In this document: piece by piece, positions 16,648-24,527 of the stretch
Numbering within the stretch: the first letter of the stretch is position 1
Layout of the letters: every line of letters begins with the position of its first letter
Source of the DNA: DATIXJ01 sp035518715
GTDB taxonomy: Bacteria > Bacteroidota > Ignavibacteria > UBA10030 > SZUA-254
Direction of reading: 5' to 3'
NCBI GenBank assembly: GCA_035518715.1
Contig: DATIXJ010000030.1
Coordinates: 1 to 32,020, forward strand
DNA: 32,020 bases
Notes under the pieces: model-generated
What the model was told of the DNA's origin: nothing
Databases searched by the model: none
What the model saw: the letters and a program-made list of their open reading frames with translations, nothing else
Made by a program: the position numbers and the translations under genes

Positions 16648-17331
16648 TTACTCCGAATAGTTCATCTCGCCTGCGCGAACCGGGAAATCGAGATGATCAT
16701 CCTTTGTCGGTACGGCGCAGGAGTAGAGCGCACTGTACGCACAATACGGGTTGTACGCATCGTTCAGGTCGATGAAGTAGACATACCTGGCATCCGGATT
16801 CTCGTTGCCGATATCAACATATCTTCCGACATGATACGTTTCATGCCCGCTTGTCTGATCGGTGAACCAGATGGAGAGATGCGGATCGCTGGGGTCTTTC
16901 GCCGGCTTATAAACATCCAGCCGGTATTCCTTTCCTTCAAACGAGATCACAAAATATCCGTATCGCAGGGATGGGCGCGGCTCTCCTTTCGTTCCATAGA
17001 TTGTCGTCTGTGCCGGCCGATCATAGCGGAAGAGAGGTGAGTTGAAACAGTACCGCAGATCGGGGGGAAACCATTTGATACCCGTATAGCGAATGGCGGT
17101 GTCGCGCACGAAAGGTGATGCCGGATCGGTGCGAAAGAACTTGTCGGCCTCGGCGCGATGTGCAAGAATTTCCCGTACGATGCTGATACTGTCTTCCGGT
17201 GTTGGATGAAAGGCAGATGCCTGGTGCCTCGAGCATCCGATGAGATACGCCGCCATCGGGATTGCGAACGCGAGCAGGATCACGGGATTTCGGTTGAATT
17301 TTTTCACGATGCCGGGCTTTGGATTTTCCAT
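16648..17331 (-). CDS. DUF1684 lipoprotein
   Basis: A 227-residue protein with a lipoprotein signal: hydrophobic LLAFAIPMAAYLIGC, with cysteine 33 as the likely lipid site. The rest matches DUF1684. RAEADKFFRTDPASPF comes first, then YTGIKWFPPDLRY, then YGYFVISFEGKEYRLDVYK. Near the end are IWFTDQTSGHETYHVGRYVDI, IDLNDAYNPYCAYSALYSC and a final FPVRAGEMNY. The function of the family is unknown. The start overlaps the end of the propeller gene by 28 bases, with AGGGAA as ribosome site inside that gene, so they are coupled. The surface is probably periplasmic, on either the inner or the outer membrane. Confidence 0.88.
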   Translation of the reverse strand: MENPKPGIVKKFNRNPVILLAFAIPMAAYLIGCSRHQASAFHPTPEDSISIVREILAHRAEADKFFRTDPASPFVRDTAIRYTGIKWFPPDLRYCFNSPLFRYDRPAQTTIYGTKGEPRPSLRYGYFVISFEGKEYRLDVYKPAKDPSDPHLSIWFTDQTSGHETYHVGRYVDIGNENPDARYVYFIDLNDAYNPYCAYSALYSCAVPTKDDHLDFPVRAGEMNYSE

Positions 17332-18278
17332 GTTTTCCCTGCGTCCGTGGTCCTGAGAATAATCCCGTCAGCCCCAACCGCCCAGCCCGTCCGTTCATCC
17401 GCCCTGTGGAACGAGCGCAGGACCTCGCTGGTCGGACTCTCGAGCTCGATCCACGAGCTGCCGCCGTCGGAGGTTCGCATCAGCGTGCCTTTGCTTCCAC
17501 AGACAATACCGGTTTTCGCATCAAAGAAATCGATCCCATAGTGGAAATTTTTTGTCTTGAAAAGATAGTAATCCTTCATCAGATTCTGGCGTACCCAGCT
17601 CTTTCCGGCGTTGGTGGTTTTCAAAACGGCTCCATATCCGCCCGCGATCCATCCGGTTCTTTCATCAATAAAATGAAGGCAGTGATACGCGTTATAGAGC
17701 CGCGTATCTGACGCGGTCCAGGATTTTCCCCCGTCCACGCTCCGGATAATCCTCCCGGAAGCGCCTACGATCCATCCGTTCTTCGAAGTCACAAACTGTA
17801 CATTCCAGAGATTGTCGGTGATATCGCCGTGCATGCGAATCCATGATTTTCCGGCATTGGTGGTCTTCAGGATGATGCCGTCTGTTCCGACGATCCAGCC
17901 GGTGGCAGGGGACACGAAGCTGACGCCGAAATAGTCTTTGTTGGACGTGCTGTCCCGCAATGTCCACGAGATTCCTGCGTCGGTGGTCTTGACGATCGCT
18001 CCCTTTGCTCCGACGGCCCAGCCCGTTTTCTGATCGGAAAATACGACGGAGAACAGCTCATTCGATTGTCCCCCGGCTCCCGGGACGTAGAGCCAGTGCA
18101 CCCCGCCGTCAGTCGTACGTGCAATAACACCGGATTCACCCACGGCGACAGCCGCAGACGTACTCAGAACCGCCACGGAATTGAGCGTTAATCGCTCGAC
18201 ACTCTGGGAATACTGGCGCGAAAACGCAGGAAGAGCAATGAAAATGGAAAGAAAAATAAACGAACTGAGAGGTCTCAT
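17304..18278 (-). CDS. Exported Ycf48-like seven-bladed propeller
   Basis: A 324-residue exported protein (signal peptide MRPLSSFIFLSIFIALPAFS). It is made of seven repeats of the form GWxVGxxGxIxxTxDGGxSW, for example GWAVGAKGAIVKTTDAG, GWIVGTDGIILKTTNAG, GWIAGGYGAVLKTTNAG and GWAVGADGIILRTTDAG. These are BNR/Ycf48-type blades, and seven blades close one propeller. Plant and cyanobacterial Ycf48 helps photosystem II assembly, but in non-photosynthetic FCB bacteria such proteins are just secreted propellers of unknown role. The ATG at 18278 is preferred to a TTG at 18317, because that TTG falls inside the promoter -10 (18317-18322). No type IX sorting domain is present. Confidence 0.88.
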   Translation of the reverse strand: MRPLSSFIFLSIFIALPAFSRQYSQSVERLTLNSVAVLSTSAAVAVGESGVIARTTDGGVHWLYVPGAGGQSNELFSVVFSDQKTGWAVGAKGAIVKTTDAGISWTLRDSTSNKDYFGVSFVSPATGWIVGTDGIILKTTNAGKSWIRMHGDITDNLWNVQFVTSKNGWIVGASGRIIRSVDGGKSWTASDTRLYNAYHCLHFIDERTGWIAGGYGAVLKTTNAGKSWVRQNLMKDYYLFKTKNFHYGIDFFDAKTGIVCGSKGTLMRTSDGGSSWIELESPTSEVLRSFHRADERTGWAVGADGIILRTTDAGKTWKIQSPAS

Positions 18279-18316
18279 TTGGACGAACTTGCTGCGAGGA
18301 GGATGGACATGCTGCA

Positions 18317-18345
18317 AATGTACTTAATCCGGGCGGGATTTCCAA
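18317..18345 (-). promoter_or_regulatory. Promoter of the propeller-DUF1684 operon
   Basis: Minus strand: TTGGAA (18340-18345), 17 bases, TACATT (18317-18322) followed by TG. TACATTTG also fits the TAnnTTTG box described for Bacteroidota. The start is near 18310, about 32 bases before the ATG at 18278. Confidence 0.65.
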
Positions 18346-18423
18346 TAGAGAATCCTTCGCCGGATATGGCCCTCGATCTCCCGATGACTGGTACTTCTTC
18401 CTCCCGGAATACAAAACCGGATC

Positions 18424-18528
18424 TTACTTGCGGTGCTTCTCCAGATAGAGCGAAAGAGCAACTGCGAGAACCGTACTCAGGAAGAACAGGAATACCGGCA
18501 AACTGCTGTGAACAACTTCCCCGAACAT
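18424..18528 (-). CDS. Possible single-pass membrane microprotein (34 residues)
   Basis: A 34-residue ORF: MFGEVVHSS, a hydrophobic segment of about 19 residues (LPVFLFFLSTVLAVALSLY), then the basic tail LEKHRK. This is the classic layout of a small membrane protein with the N-terminus out. An ATG at 18546 would give 40 residues. GGAAG precedes the 18528 ATG but is very close to it. The main support is a TTGTTC-N17-TATACT promoter at 18577-18605, which has no other gene to serve. It lies downstream of pepT on the same strand. I recognise no family. Confidence 0.4.
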   Translation of the reverse strand: MFGEVVHSSLPVFLFFLSTVLAVALSLYLEKHRK

Positions 18529-18576
18529 GACTTCCAGTAGAACCATCGACGTGGAACAACGATTGACTGCATTTTC

Positions 18577-18605
18577 AGTATACGATGGTTTCGCGTCACG
18601 AACAA
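18577..18605 (-). promoter_or_regulatory. Promoter in front of the microprotein ORF
   Basis: Minus strand: TTGTTC (18600-18605), 17 bases, TATACT (18577-18582). Start expected near 18570, 25-40 bases before the candidate start codons at 18546 and 18528. Confidence 0.5.
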
Positions 18606-18628
18606 GGGTCGATGTGATACGGAGCAAC

Positions 18629-19879
18629 TTACCGGCACTTCTCGACCCAGACCTGGACGAGGTTCACGCACGTCTCAACCGACTTTTCCATTCCCCAGAC
18701 GGAAGCCCATTCGGTCTTGCCATGATAGTTCTGTCCACCCGTAAAAAGATTGGGGCAGGGAAGGCCTGCCGCCGTCAGCTTGGAGCCGTCAGTGCCGCCC
18801 CGAATCGGCACCCATTTCGGCTCGAGTCCCGCACGTTTGGTGGCTTCCCACATACAATCCAGAATCCTGGGATCCTTGAGCACCCCCTCTTTCATATTCC
18901 GGTACGATTCAACGATTTCAAGCTCGATCCTTGCCTTTGGATGGAGAGGTTTGACTTCCGCAATGATGGCTTCCAGCTTCTTCTTCAGGACGTCGAGCCC
19001 CTCTGTTTTGAAATCCCGCAGAAGGATGTTGAGCGTGGATTTTTCCTCTTCGCCTTTCAGAAGATGAGGGTGGATGTAGGGTTCATATCCTTCGGTCGAC
19101 TCGGGAGCAATATCCTTTGGCATGCGGGTAATGATGTCCGCCATGCACCGGAGTGAATTCACCATAATATTCTTTGCAGATCCCGGGTGAATGTTGCGGC
19201 CGTGGACGGTGATGATGGCGCTGTTTGCGCTGAAGGTTTCCTTGTTGAGCTCCCCCGGCGTGTCGCCGTCGACGGTATACGCCACATCGGCGCCGAACTT
19301 CTTGACGTCGAAGTACTTTGTGCCGGCACCGACCTCTTCATCCGGCGTGAACGCAATCTTGAGATCACCGTGCACGACGGACGGATTCCCGATCACCGTC
19401 TGGAGCATGGTCATGATGATGGCGATTCCCGCCTTGTCGTCCGCACCAAGAAGCGTGGTCCCGTCGGTTGTCACGATCTGCTTGCCGATATTCCGTTTCA
19501 GTTCCGGGTTCTCGGAAGTCCGGAGGACGATCGAGGAGTCGCCCGGGAGAACGACGTCGCCGCCGTTATAGGTGATAACATGCGGCTTGACGTTGGTGCC
19601 GCTTGCTGAAGGTGAAGTGTCAACATGCGCAATGAACCCGATGTTCGGCACTTTACCATGAGCCTTATCGCTTTTCGGGATATTCCCCGGCAGGGCGGCA
19701 GTCACGTAACCGTGTGAATCGATGCCGACATTCGAGAGGCCGAGATCCTTCAGCTCTCGTACGAGGAGATTCAGGAGATCAAACTGTTTTGATGTGCTCG
19801 GGTAGCTCTGTGAATTTTCATCCGACTGGGTATCGATCTTGACGTAACGGAGCAGCCGATCGAGGGCAGATTCCTTCAT
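18629..19879 (-). CDS. pepT: Peptidase T (tripeptide aminopeptidase)
   Basis: A cytoplasmic M20-family dizinc aminopeptidase that removes the N-terminal residue of tripeptides. From the ATG at 19879 it is 416 residues, close to the roughly 408 usual for PepT. The zinc and catalytic residues are visible: HVDTSP (H85, D87), GADDKAG (about 146-151), PDEEVG (about 179-184), and NYHGKTEW near the C-terminus. RGGTDGSKLTAAGLPCPNLF is the specific PepT signature. The longer frame from 20089 adds 70 residues that read through the promoter and divergent region and have no resemblance to the family, so it was rejected. AAGGA lies upstream of the chosen ATG. Confidence 0.95.
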   Translation of the reverse strand: MKESALDRLLRYVKIDTQSDENSQSYPSTSKQFDLLNLLVRELKDLGLSNVGIDSHGYVTAALPGNIPKSDKAHGKVPNIGFIAHVDTSPSASGTNVKPHVITYNGGDVVLPGDSSIVLRTSENPELKRNIGKQIVTTDGTTLLGADDKAGIAIIMTMLQTVIGNPSVVHGDLKIAFTPDEEVGAGTKYFDVKKFGADVAYTVDGDTPGELNKETFSANSAIITVHGRNIHPGSAKNIMVNSLRCMADIITRMPKDIAPESTEGYEPYIHPHLLKGEEEKSTLNILLRDFKTEGLDVLKKKLEAIIAEVKPLHPKARIELEIVESYRNMKEGVLKDPRILDCMWEATKRAGLEPKWVPIRGGTDGSKLTAAGLPCPNLFTGGQNYHGKTEWASVWGMEKSVETCVNLVQVWVEKCR

Positions 19880-19947
19880 GGTCGTATCCTTGTGGGTTGT
19901 GGAAATCGGGAAAATCCGGTAACGGATTTTGCTTGCGTGTGAGTGCC

Positions 19948-19976
19948 ATTGTATGAATTTTTGCATCGAAACGCAA
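19948..19976 (-). promoter_or_regulatory. Promoter of pepT
   Basis: Minus strand: TTGCGT (19971-19976), 17 bases, TACAAT (19948-19953). The start is near 19941, about 62 bases before the pepT ATG, which supports the start at 19879. Confidence 0.65.
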
Positions 19977-20004
19977 ACAGAGAAGGAATCCGGGGCCAGA
20001 TCAG

Positions 20005-20033
20005 TTGATTGGGGCTCGTAATTTTCGTAAGTT
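20005..20033 (+). promoter_or_regulatory. Promoter of the NfrA/NfrB-like operon
   Basis: TTGATT (20005-20010), 17 bases, TAAGTT (20028-20033). The start is near 20040, about 58 bases before the ATG at 20098. It is divergent from the pepT promoter, and the two -35 boxes are 28 bases apart, so one regulator could affect both. Confidence 0.55.
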
Positions 20034-20097
20034 ATCATGCCTGCACGGTTCACCAACGTTCCTGCATGGGCACACCTGTCCACGTTCATAGAGGTTC

Positions 20098-21279
20098 ATG
20101 AGATTTTCCATACCAGAAATAACCCGGTATGCCTTCGTGATTGCTGCCTTCTGGGGTGCGCAGGTATGTGCTCAGTCTCATGTTCCGTCGGATTCGACAC
20201 TCGATGAAGTTCTTGTCCGGGCATACTCCGTCCTGAAAGCAGGCCTGCCCGAAGCGCAGTCTCTCTTCGAGAAAGCATCGAAGCTCGATCCCTCCAACGT
20301 CCTCGTCCACAAACAGCTCGGATATATTTACCGCGATCATGACCGGACGGATCTTGCGGTACGTGAATTCATGATCGCTGACAGTTTACAGCCCTCGGAT
20401 ACGACGAAGATGCAGATTGCGTACTGGCTGCGGCTCATCGGTCGGAATGAAGAATCGGACCAGTATTTCCAGCGACTTATGGCGAGCGGCAGTCCGGATG
20501 TCCGGCAGCAGGCAGCAAACGAGTACAGCAACAGGGCATCAACGCCGGCGTCGTGGTATACCCGGATCTATGCGGCTCCGTACTATGACTCGCGATGGGA
20601 AACTTGGTTCTACTCGGCATTGCTCCAGGAAGGACACTACGTCGATAATTCCCACGTGTTGAGCCTCTACGGTTTCGTTTCCGTCTCGGGTGATGCCCGA
20701 TCAAGCGGGGGACTGGCTCCGGTCATTTTTTCGGACAACGCCGTTGTGACGGGTTTGGGAGTGAAGGCGGAGCCCTTCACGGGATTCCAGGCAAGTGTGC
20801 AGGAAGGCCTCTCGGTCGATTTGATCAAGCGAACGGATCAATCCTCGACGAGAGGAGATTTCCGGGCGGTTGCCGTTTACGGGAACGGGATTTACCCGTC
20901 ATACACGTATCATCCGGACGTACAGTTCCCGTTTGCGCCTCTTCTCGATTTTTATTCATCGCTGGGATATTATTCGCGGTATTCGAATACGATCGGGTAC
21001 CTTCAGGGACGGGCGGGCATTCGTACCGTCGAAGTTTCCCGTGCCATTATGGATGCCTATGTTTCCCTTGGTGTCGTGCGGGATGGAAACAAGGAATACT
21101 ACAACAATCTCGTCGAGGGAAGCGTCGGCGTAAGGATATCACCCAATATTTTCTGGGGGCTTTATCTCGCAGGAGAGTTTCACCGGGGTTCCTACTGGGA
21201 TGTGGGGGGAACAGCCAGGCCGTACGACCAGTTCTATTCGAGTTTCCGGTTCTTCATCATTCTGGATAAGACGTTTTAG
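20098..21279 (+). CDS. Outer-membrane TPR/beta-barrel protein (NfrA/PgaA-like)
   Basis: A 393-residue exported protein (signal peptide ending near VCAQS, residue 27). Residues 33-150 form TPR-like helices (AQSLFEKASKLDPSNVLVHKQLGYIYRDHDR, trimmed here to its TPR consensus positions L, G, Y, A, P). From about 155 the pattern changes to alternating strands rich in Tyr, Trp and Gly (WETWFYSALLQEGHYV, GLYLAGEFHRGSYWDVGG). It ends in phenylalanine (FFIILDKTF), as outer-membrane barrels do. TPR plus barrel is the layout of PgaA and of NfrA, which export polysaccharide made by the inner-membrane synthase. The synthase gene follows 3 bases later. It is much shorter than E. coli NfrA. The export role is inferred from layout and neighbours. 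Confidence 0.75.
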   Translation: MRFSIPEITRYAFVIAAFWGAQVCAQSHVPSDSTLDEVLVRAYSVLKAGLPEAQSLFEKASKLDPSNVLVHKQLGYIYRDHDRTDLAVREFMIADSLQPSDTTKMQIAYWLRLIGRNEESDQYFQRLMASGSPDVRQQAANEYSNRASTPASWYTRIYAAPYYDSRWETWFYSALLQEGHYVDNSHVLSLYGFVSVSGDARSSGGLAPVIFSDNAVVTGLGVKAEPFTGFQASVQEGLSVDLIKRTDQSSTRGDFRAVAVYGNGIYPSYTYHPDVQFPFAPLLDFYSSLGYYSRYSNTIGYLQGRAGIRTVEVSRAIMDAYVSLGVVRDGNKEYYNNLVEGSVGVRISPNIFWGLYLAGEFHRGSYWDVGGTARPYDQFYSSFRFFIILDKTF

Positions 21280-21282
21280 ATT

Positions 21283-22686
21283 ATGCTCGACTGGCTTATT
21301 GAATTCTTCCGGGCTTCGTATCCTTCGCTCTACATCGCGACATTCTTCATCGCGGCATTCCTCTTCCTGAGCGGGCTCGATGATCTCTTCGTGGATATGT
21401 ATTACTGGTTTCACCATCTCCTGATGAGGAAGAACTTCAACAAGTACCGTTACGATTCTCCTGAAATCATCATGGACACGCCGGAGAAACCGATTGCGTT
21501 GTACGTTCCGGCGTGGCGTGAGGCGGATGTGATCGATAAGATGCTGATCCATGCCTGCCAGACGATTCAATACCGGTCATACGACATTTTCGTGGGGGTG
21601 TATCCGAACGATCCCGCAACGATCACGAAAGTGGAGGAAGTGAGCCGGCAGTATCCGAATGTCCATGCCGTCGTTGCCGATCACGAGGGACCTACCACGA
21701 AGGCCGATAATCTGAACCAGATTCATGACGGCATGCTCCAGTGGGAAAACAAAACGGGCATTCGGTACGACATCATTCTCATGCATGATGCCGAAGATGT
21801 TATTCACCCCCTTTCGCTGAAAATCCACAACGTCTTCATTCCGGAATACGACATGGTGCAGCTGCCGGTCTTTCCGCTGCACATGCACCACACGAATCTC
21901 GTTCACTGGACATACTCCGACGAATTTGCGGAATACCACACCAAAGACCTGTATGTGCGACAGCATTTCAGCGGCTTTGTACCGTCTGCGGGAGTCGGCA
22001 CTGCGGTCAACCGCTGGATCGTCGAATTTGTCGGAAGCTCGTATGCGAAGAATATCTTTCGGTCCAAATTTCTCACGGAGGACTACGATCTGGCATTGCG
22101 TCTCGCCCTCGGGAAAGCAAATCTCCTGTTCGCGTATAAACCGTTCGGGATCAATTGTGCCACACGCGCGTATTTTCCGAATACTATGCGTGCGGCGATC
22201 CGTCAGAAAAGCCGATGGGTGACGGGTATCTGTCTGCAGTCGTGGAAGTCAATCGGCTGGCTTGGTGATGCGAGGTTCCGGTTCATCCTGTACCGGGATC
22301 GAAAGGCAATCCTTACCAACGCCATAAATTTTGGCGCGTACGTTGTGATCGCCTACCTGATGGTTTACGAAGCGATCAGATTTGGTCTTACGCAATATTC
22401 ACAGCTCCCCCCGATTGTGGCAGAAGGGACCGTGCTCTGGTACCTGGTCGTTATCGACAGCATGCTGATGATCTGGCGAATTTCGCACAGATTCATCACG
22501 GTTCGGCGGGTGTATGGACTTTGGGCGGCATTGCTGAGCATCGTCCGGCTTCCTATCTCAAATATTATTAACTTTAGTGCCACGGGGCGTGCGGTGTACC
22601 TGTTCTTCAAGGCCGCCATCGGAAAGAAACAGCTCCGGTGGGAAAAAACTCCGCATCATTTTCCGACACAGGCGGAAAACTATTAG
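21283..22686 (+). CDS. Membrane glycosyltransferase family 2, NfrB-like
   Basis: A 467-residue GT2 synthase resembling NfrB, the phage N4 adsorption protein now known to make a mannosaminuronic-type surface glycan. One membrane segment (residues 15-32) precedes the domain. NfrB-like motifs are VPAWREADVI (75-84), FVGVYPNDP (103-111), MHDAEDVIHP (167-176, the metal-binding acidic motif), TEDYDLALRL (265-274, catalytic Asp) and AIRQKSRWVTGI (305-316, QxxRW). Then come LYRDRK and three or four membrane segments. The protein ends soon after them, so the C-terminal c-di-GMP-binding MshEN domain that I recall in E. coli NfrB is missing. It works with the upstream outer-membrane protein. The product sugar is unknown. 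Confidence 0.85.
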   Translation: MLDWLIEFFRASYPSLYIATFFIAAFLFLSGLDDLFVDMYYWFHHLLMRKNFNKYRYDSPEIIMDTPEKPIALYVPAWREADVIDKMLIHACQTIQYRSYDIFVGVYPNDPATITKVEEVSRQYPNVHAVVADHEGPTTKADNLNQIHDGMLQWENKTGIRYDIILMHDAEDVIHPLSLKIHNVFIPEYDMVQLPVFPLHMHHTNLVHWTYSDEFAEYHTKDLYVRQHFSGFVPSAGVGTAVNRWIVEFVGSSYAKNIFRSKFLTEDYDLALRLALGKANLLFAYKPFGINCATRAYFPNTMRAAIRQKSRWVTGICLQSWKSIGWLGDARFRFILYRDRKAILTNAINFGAYVVIAYLMVYEAIRFGLTQYSQLPPIVAEGTVLWYLVVIDSMLMIWRISHRFITVRRVYGLWAALLSIVRLPISNIINFSATGRAVYLFFKAAIGKKQLRWEKTPHHFPTQAENY

Positions 22687-22732
22687 CCGGCATGAACGGA
22701 ATTCATGATTCTATCACTTGGTTGGAATGCAT

Positions 22733-23104
22733 ATGATTAAGTCAATCCGAATTCTCTACGTCGATGATGAACAGAATCTTCGACAGCTTATTAAGGAACA
22801 GCTCATGGGAGAAGGGTACAATGTCGACACGGCGGATGATGGCGATACGGCGAGCGAGAAGCTGAAGAGCGAGAAATACGATCTTGTTCTCCTCGATATC
22901 CGCATGCCGCGGATGAACGGCATCGAGGTTCTGAAATTCATAAAATCGAAAAAACTCTCGTGCCGCATCATCATGCTGACGGCAGTCGACGACCTGGCCA
23001 TCGCAATGGAGGCAGTGAAGCAGGGTGCGAACGATTATCTCACGAAACCGTATGAGCTGGAGACGTTGCTGAAATCAATCCGGAGGGTGATGAATGTAGC
23101 GTAG
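22733..23104 (+). CDS. Receiver-only response regulator
   Basis: A 123-residue single receiver domain of the CheY type with no output domain. The acidic pair is D11/D12 (YVDDE), the phosphorylation site D55 (LLDIRMP), the switch threonine T83 (MLTA) and the lysine K105 (TKP). The start at 22733 (MIKSIRILYVDDE) has GGTTGGA 6 bases upstream; starts at 22727 and 22718 add only five residues. It is 46 bases after the glycosyltransferase with no promoter of its own, so it is probably in the same transcript. It may control the synthase by protein contact. The kinase is not in the window. Confidence 0.93.
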   Translation: MIKSIRILYVDDEQNLRQLIKEQLMGEGYNVDTADDGDTASEKLKSEKYDLVLLDIRMPRMNGIEVLKFIKSKKLSCRIIMLTAVDDLAIAMEAVKQGANDYLTKPYELETLLKSIRRVMNVA

Positions 23105-23125
23105 TGATTCGGCGGACACGGTGAA

Positions 23126-23154
23126 TTGCATCTTCGTCACCGGGTTCGTACCTT
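23126..23154 (+). promoter_or_regulatory. Promoter of the SRP RNA gene
   Basis: TTGCAT (23126-23131), 17 bases, TACCTT (23149-23154), six bases before the 5' end of the folded RNA. This is the best internal check of the promoter signature, because the RNA start is known from its structure. Confidence 0.75.
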
Positions 23155-23159
23155 GAGTT

Positions 23160-23268
23160 CAGAGGTCAAGTCCCATGCAACGGGGATCTTTCAAACCCCG
23201 CCAGGTCCGGAAGGAAGCAACGGTAGGAAGTAATTTTCGTGTGACATGGGGAAGCTTGACCTCTGTTG
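23160..23268 (+). ncRNA. ffs: Signal recognition particle RNA, small (4.5S) type
   Basis: RNA scaffold of the bacterial signal recognition particle, which binds Ffh and targets membrane proteins. The Ffh-binding domain IV is unmistakable: CCAGGTCCGGAAGGAAGCAA (23201-23220), with the GGAA tetraloop and the symmetric and asymmetric internal loops. The outer helix pairs CAGAGGTCAAG (23160-23170) with CTTGACCTCTG (23255-23265), and TCCCATG (23171-23177) with CATGGGG (23245-23251). At about 106 bases it lacks the Alu domain. TTGTTTTT follows. The terminal CCTCTG can alternatively pair with CAGAGG at 23274-23279. Confidence 0.95.
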
Positions 23269-23304
23269 TTTTTCAGAGGGTCCCGCTTCCCCATTCGCCG
23301 CACG

Positions 23305-24516
23305 TCACTCAAGCCACGAGATAATCTGATAGGTCCCTGTAGCCGGATAATACGGTGGAAACGCTGTCATGAGCCGGTTATCATAATTATAGTTCTTCTG
23401 GAATCCATGGTTGATCACACCGCCGCTGACAGTTCCGACCGCGCCACGCTGATATTGCTGGATCCCGCCCATAATAGTGAGGTTACCGCAGATCGGTAAG
23501 CTCGAATAATCCTGTGCTGTCAACCCTTGCTTCAGGCAGAACATCGCCGCGTCGATTGTGCAGTTTGTGTGGTTGGCTGTGCTGTCGCTGACGATGATGC
23601 TGTTGTATGCACAGATTCCCAGCAAGTCAGTGGATGACGGAGTCACGCTGGGATCAGTTTTATAGAGCACATTATCGTCGATGTAGACGTTTCCATTCCC
23701 GGATCCATTTGCGACAATGGTTCCCTGCCCCTTGAATGTTCCCTGGACGTGAAGGTTCCCGTTGCTGATGCCGATTACACCGTTTGGGGCGAGGGTCCTG
23801 AATGGCGTGATCGTCCATGCGCCAGTTTTAGAAGTTTTATACTTCACACTGTCGTTCTGGAATGTCAGCCATACATCAGTCATGCCCGTGAACATCTTGC
23901 CTCCTGATGTTGCCGCGGAAGTGACACCATTGAGATCACCGGGGAGTGGAATGTTCACTCCGCTAGCATATCCTCCGTAAAATTTTGCGCTGGATTTCGC
24001 AGGGCTGGTCCCTTTCAATGCGGATACCTTGCCCCAGAATGTCGGCGTGCCGTTGATAGTCATGACGTCCTGCGTATGCAGGGGACCCCAGATCGTATCC
24101 TGGGTTACCCAATTGATTCCTCCCTCGACGTTGGAAAAGTAGGCGAAGCGTGCGAAGGAGCCAGGTTCCAGGATGACAAACACACTGTCCGGGACTCCAA
24201 GGAAGAGGCCGCTCGCGATAATCTTGATCTTGGCGGAATCTGCTCCCGTCATGTACGCCATCGTGGCTTTGAGTGTTCCTCCCGCGAATGAGGTGGAAGG
24301 AATCCCGGCCTCCCAGGTACTCGGGCTCGTGGGGTTTTCAAATATGATATTTGCCCCCATGTTTGCAGCACTTACCGCGAGATTATGTGCCTGCGTGGAA
24401 TCCCAATAATTCATGTAATTGGAATACGCATCGTTGACGCGCTTGTTCACCGTCGGCATGACCTGCAGAGCGATCAGTGAAAATCCCATTACCATCAACA
24501 GCGACCATTTACCCAT
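23305..24516 (-). CDS. Pilin-like anchored protein with DUF4900-like domain
   Basis: Third and last gene of a minus-strand trio. From the ATG at 24516 it is 403 residues; the longer frame to 24573 lacks support, while AAGGAGA lies 5 bases before 24516. The N-terminus is a short MGKW followed by a hydrophobic stretch (SLLMVMGFSLIALQVMP) that stays attached like a pilin helix, with VNKRVNDAYSNYM after it. The segment GINWVTQDTIWGPLHTQDVM followed by GTPTFWGKV resembles the DUF4900 domain I remember from Ignavibacteria and Chlorobi proteins. The rest is beta-rich, Gly/Ser/Thr-rich and possibly parallel-beta (GNLHVQGTFKGQGTIVANGSG, trimmed to its Gly-Thr-Ile repeat character). Surface appendage or adhesin tip is inference. 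Confidence 0.65.
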   Translation of the reverse strand: MGKWSLLMVMGFSLIALQVMPTVNKRVNDAYSNYMNYWDSTQAHNLAVSAANMGANIIFENPTSPSTWEAGIPSTSFAGGTLKATMAYMTGADSAKIKIIASGLFLGVPDSVFVILEPGSFARFAYFSNVEGGINWVTQDTIWGPLHTQDVMTINGTPTFWGKVSALKGTSPAKSSAKFYGGYASGVNIPLPGDLNGVTSAATSGGKMFTGMTDVWLTFQNDSVKYKTSKTGAWTITPFRTLAPNGVIGISNGNLHVQGTFKGQGTIVANGSGNGNVYIDDNVLYKTDPSVTPSSTDLLGICAYNSIIVSDSTANHTNCTIDAAMFCLKQGLTAQDYSSLPICGNLTIMGGIQQYQRGAVGTVSGGVINHGFQKNYNYDNRLMTAFPPYYPATGTYQIISWLE

Positions 24517-24527
24517 AGTAAATCTCC

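Noticed and set aside
17304..18278. Photosystem II assembly role for the Ycf48-like protein
   Set aside because: There is no photosynthesis gene in the window, and such propellers are common in non-photosynthetic FCB bacteria.
19880..20089. N-terminal 70-residue extension of peptidase T
   Set aside because: It would be translated through the pepT promoter and into the divergent gene's promoter, and PepT proteins start at MKESALDR-like sequences.
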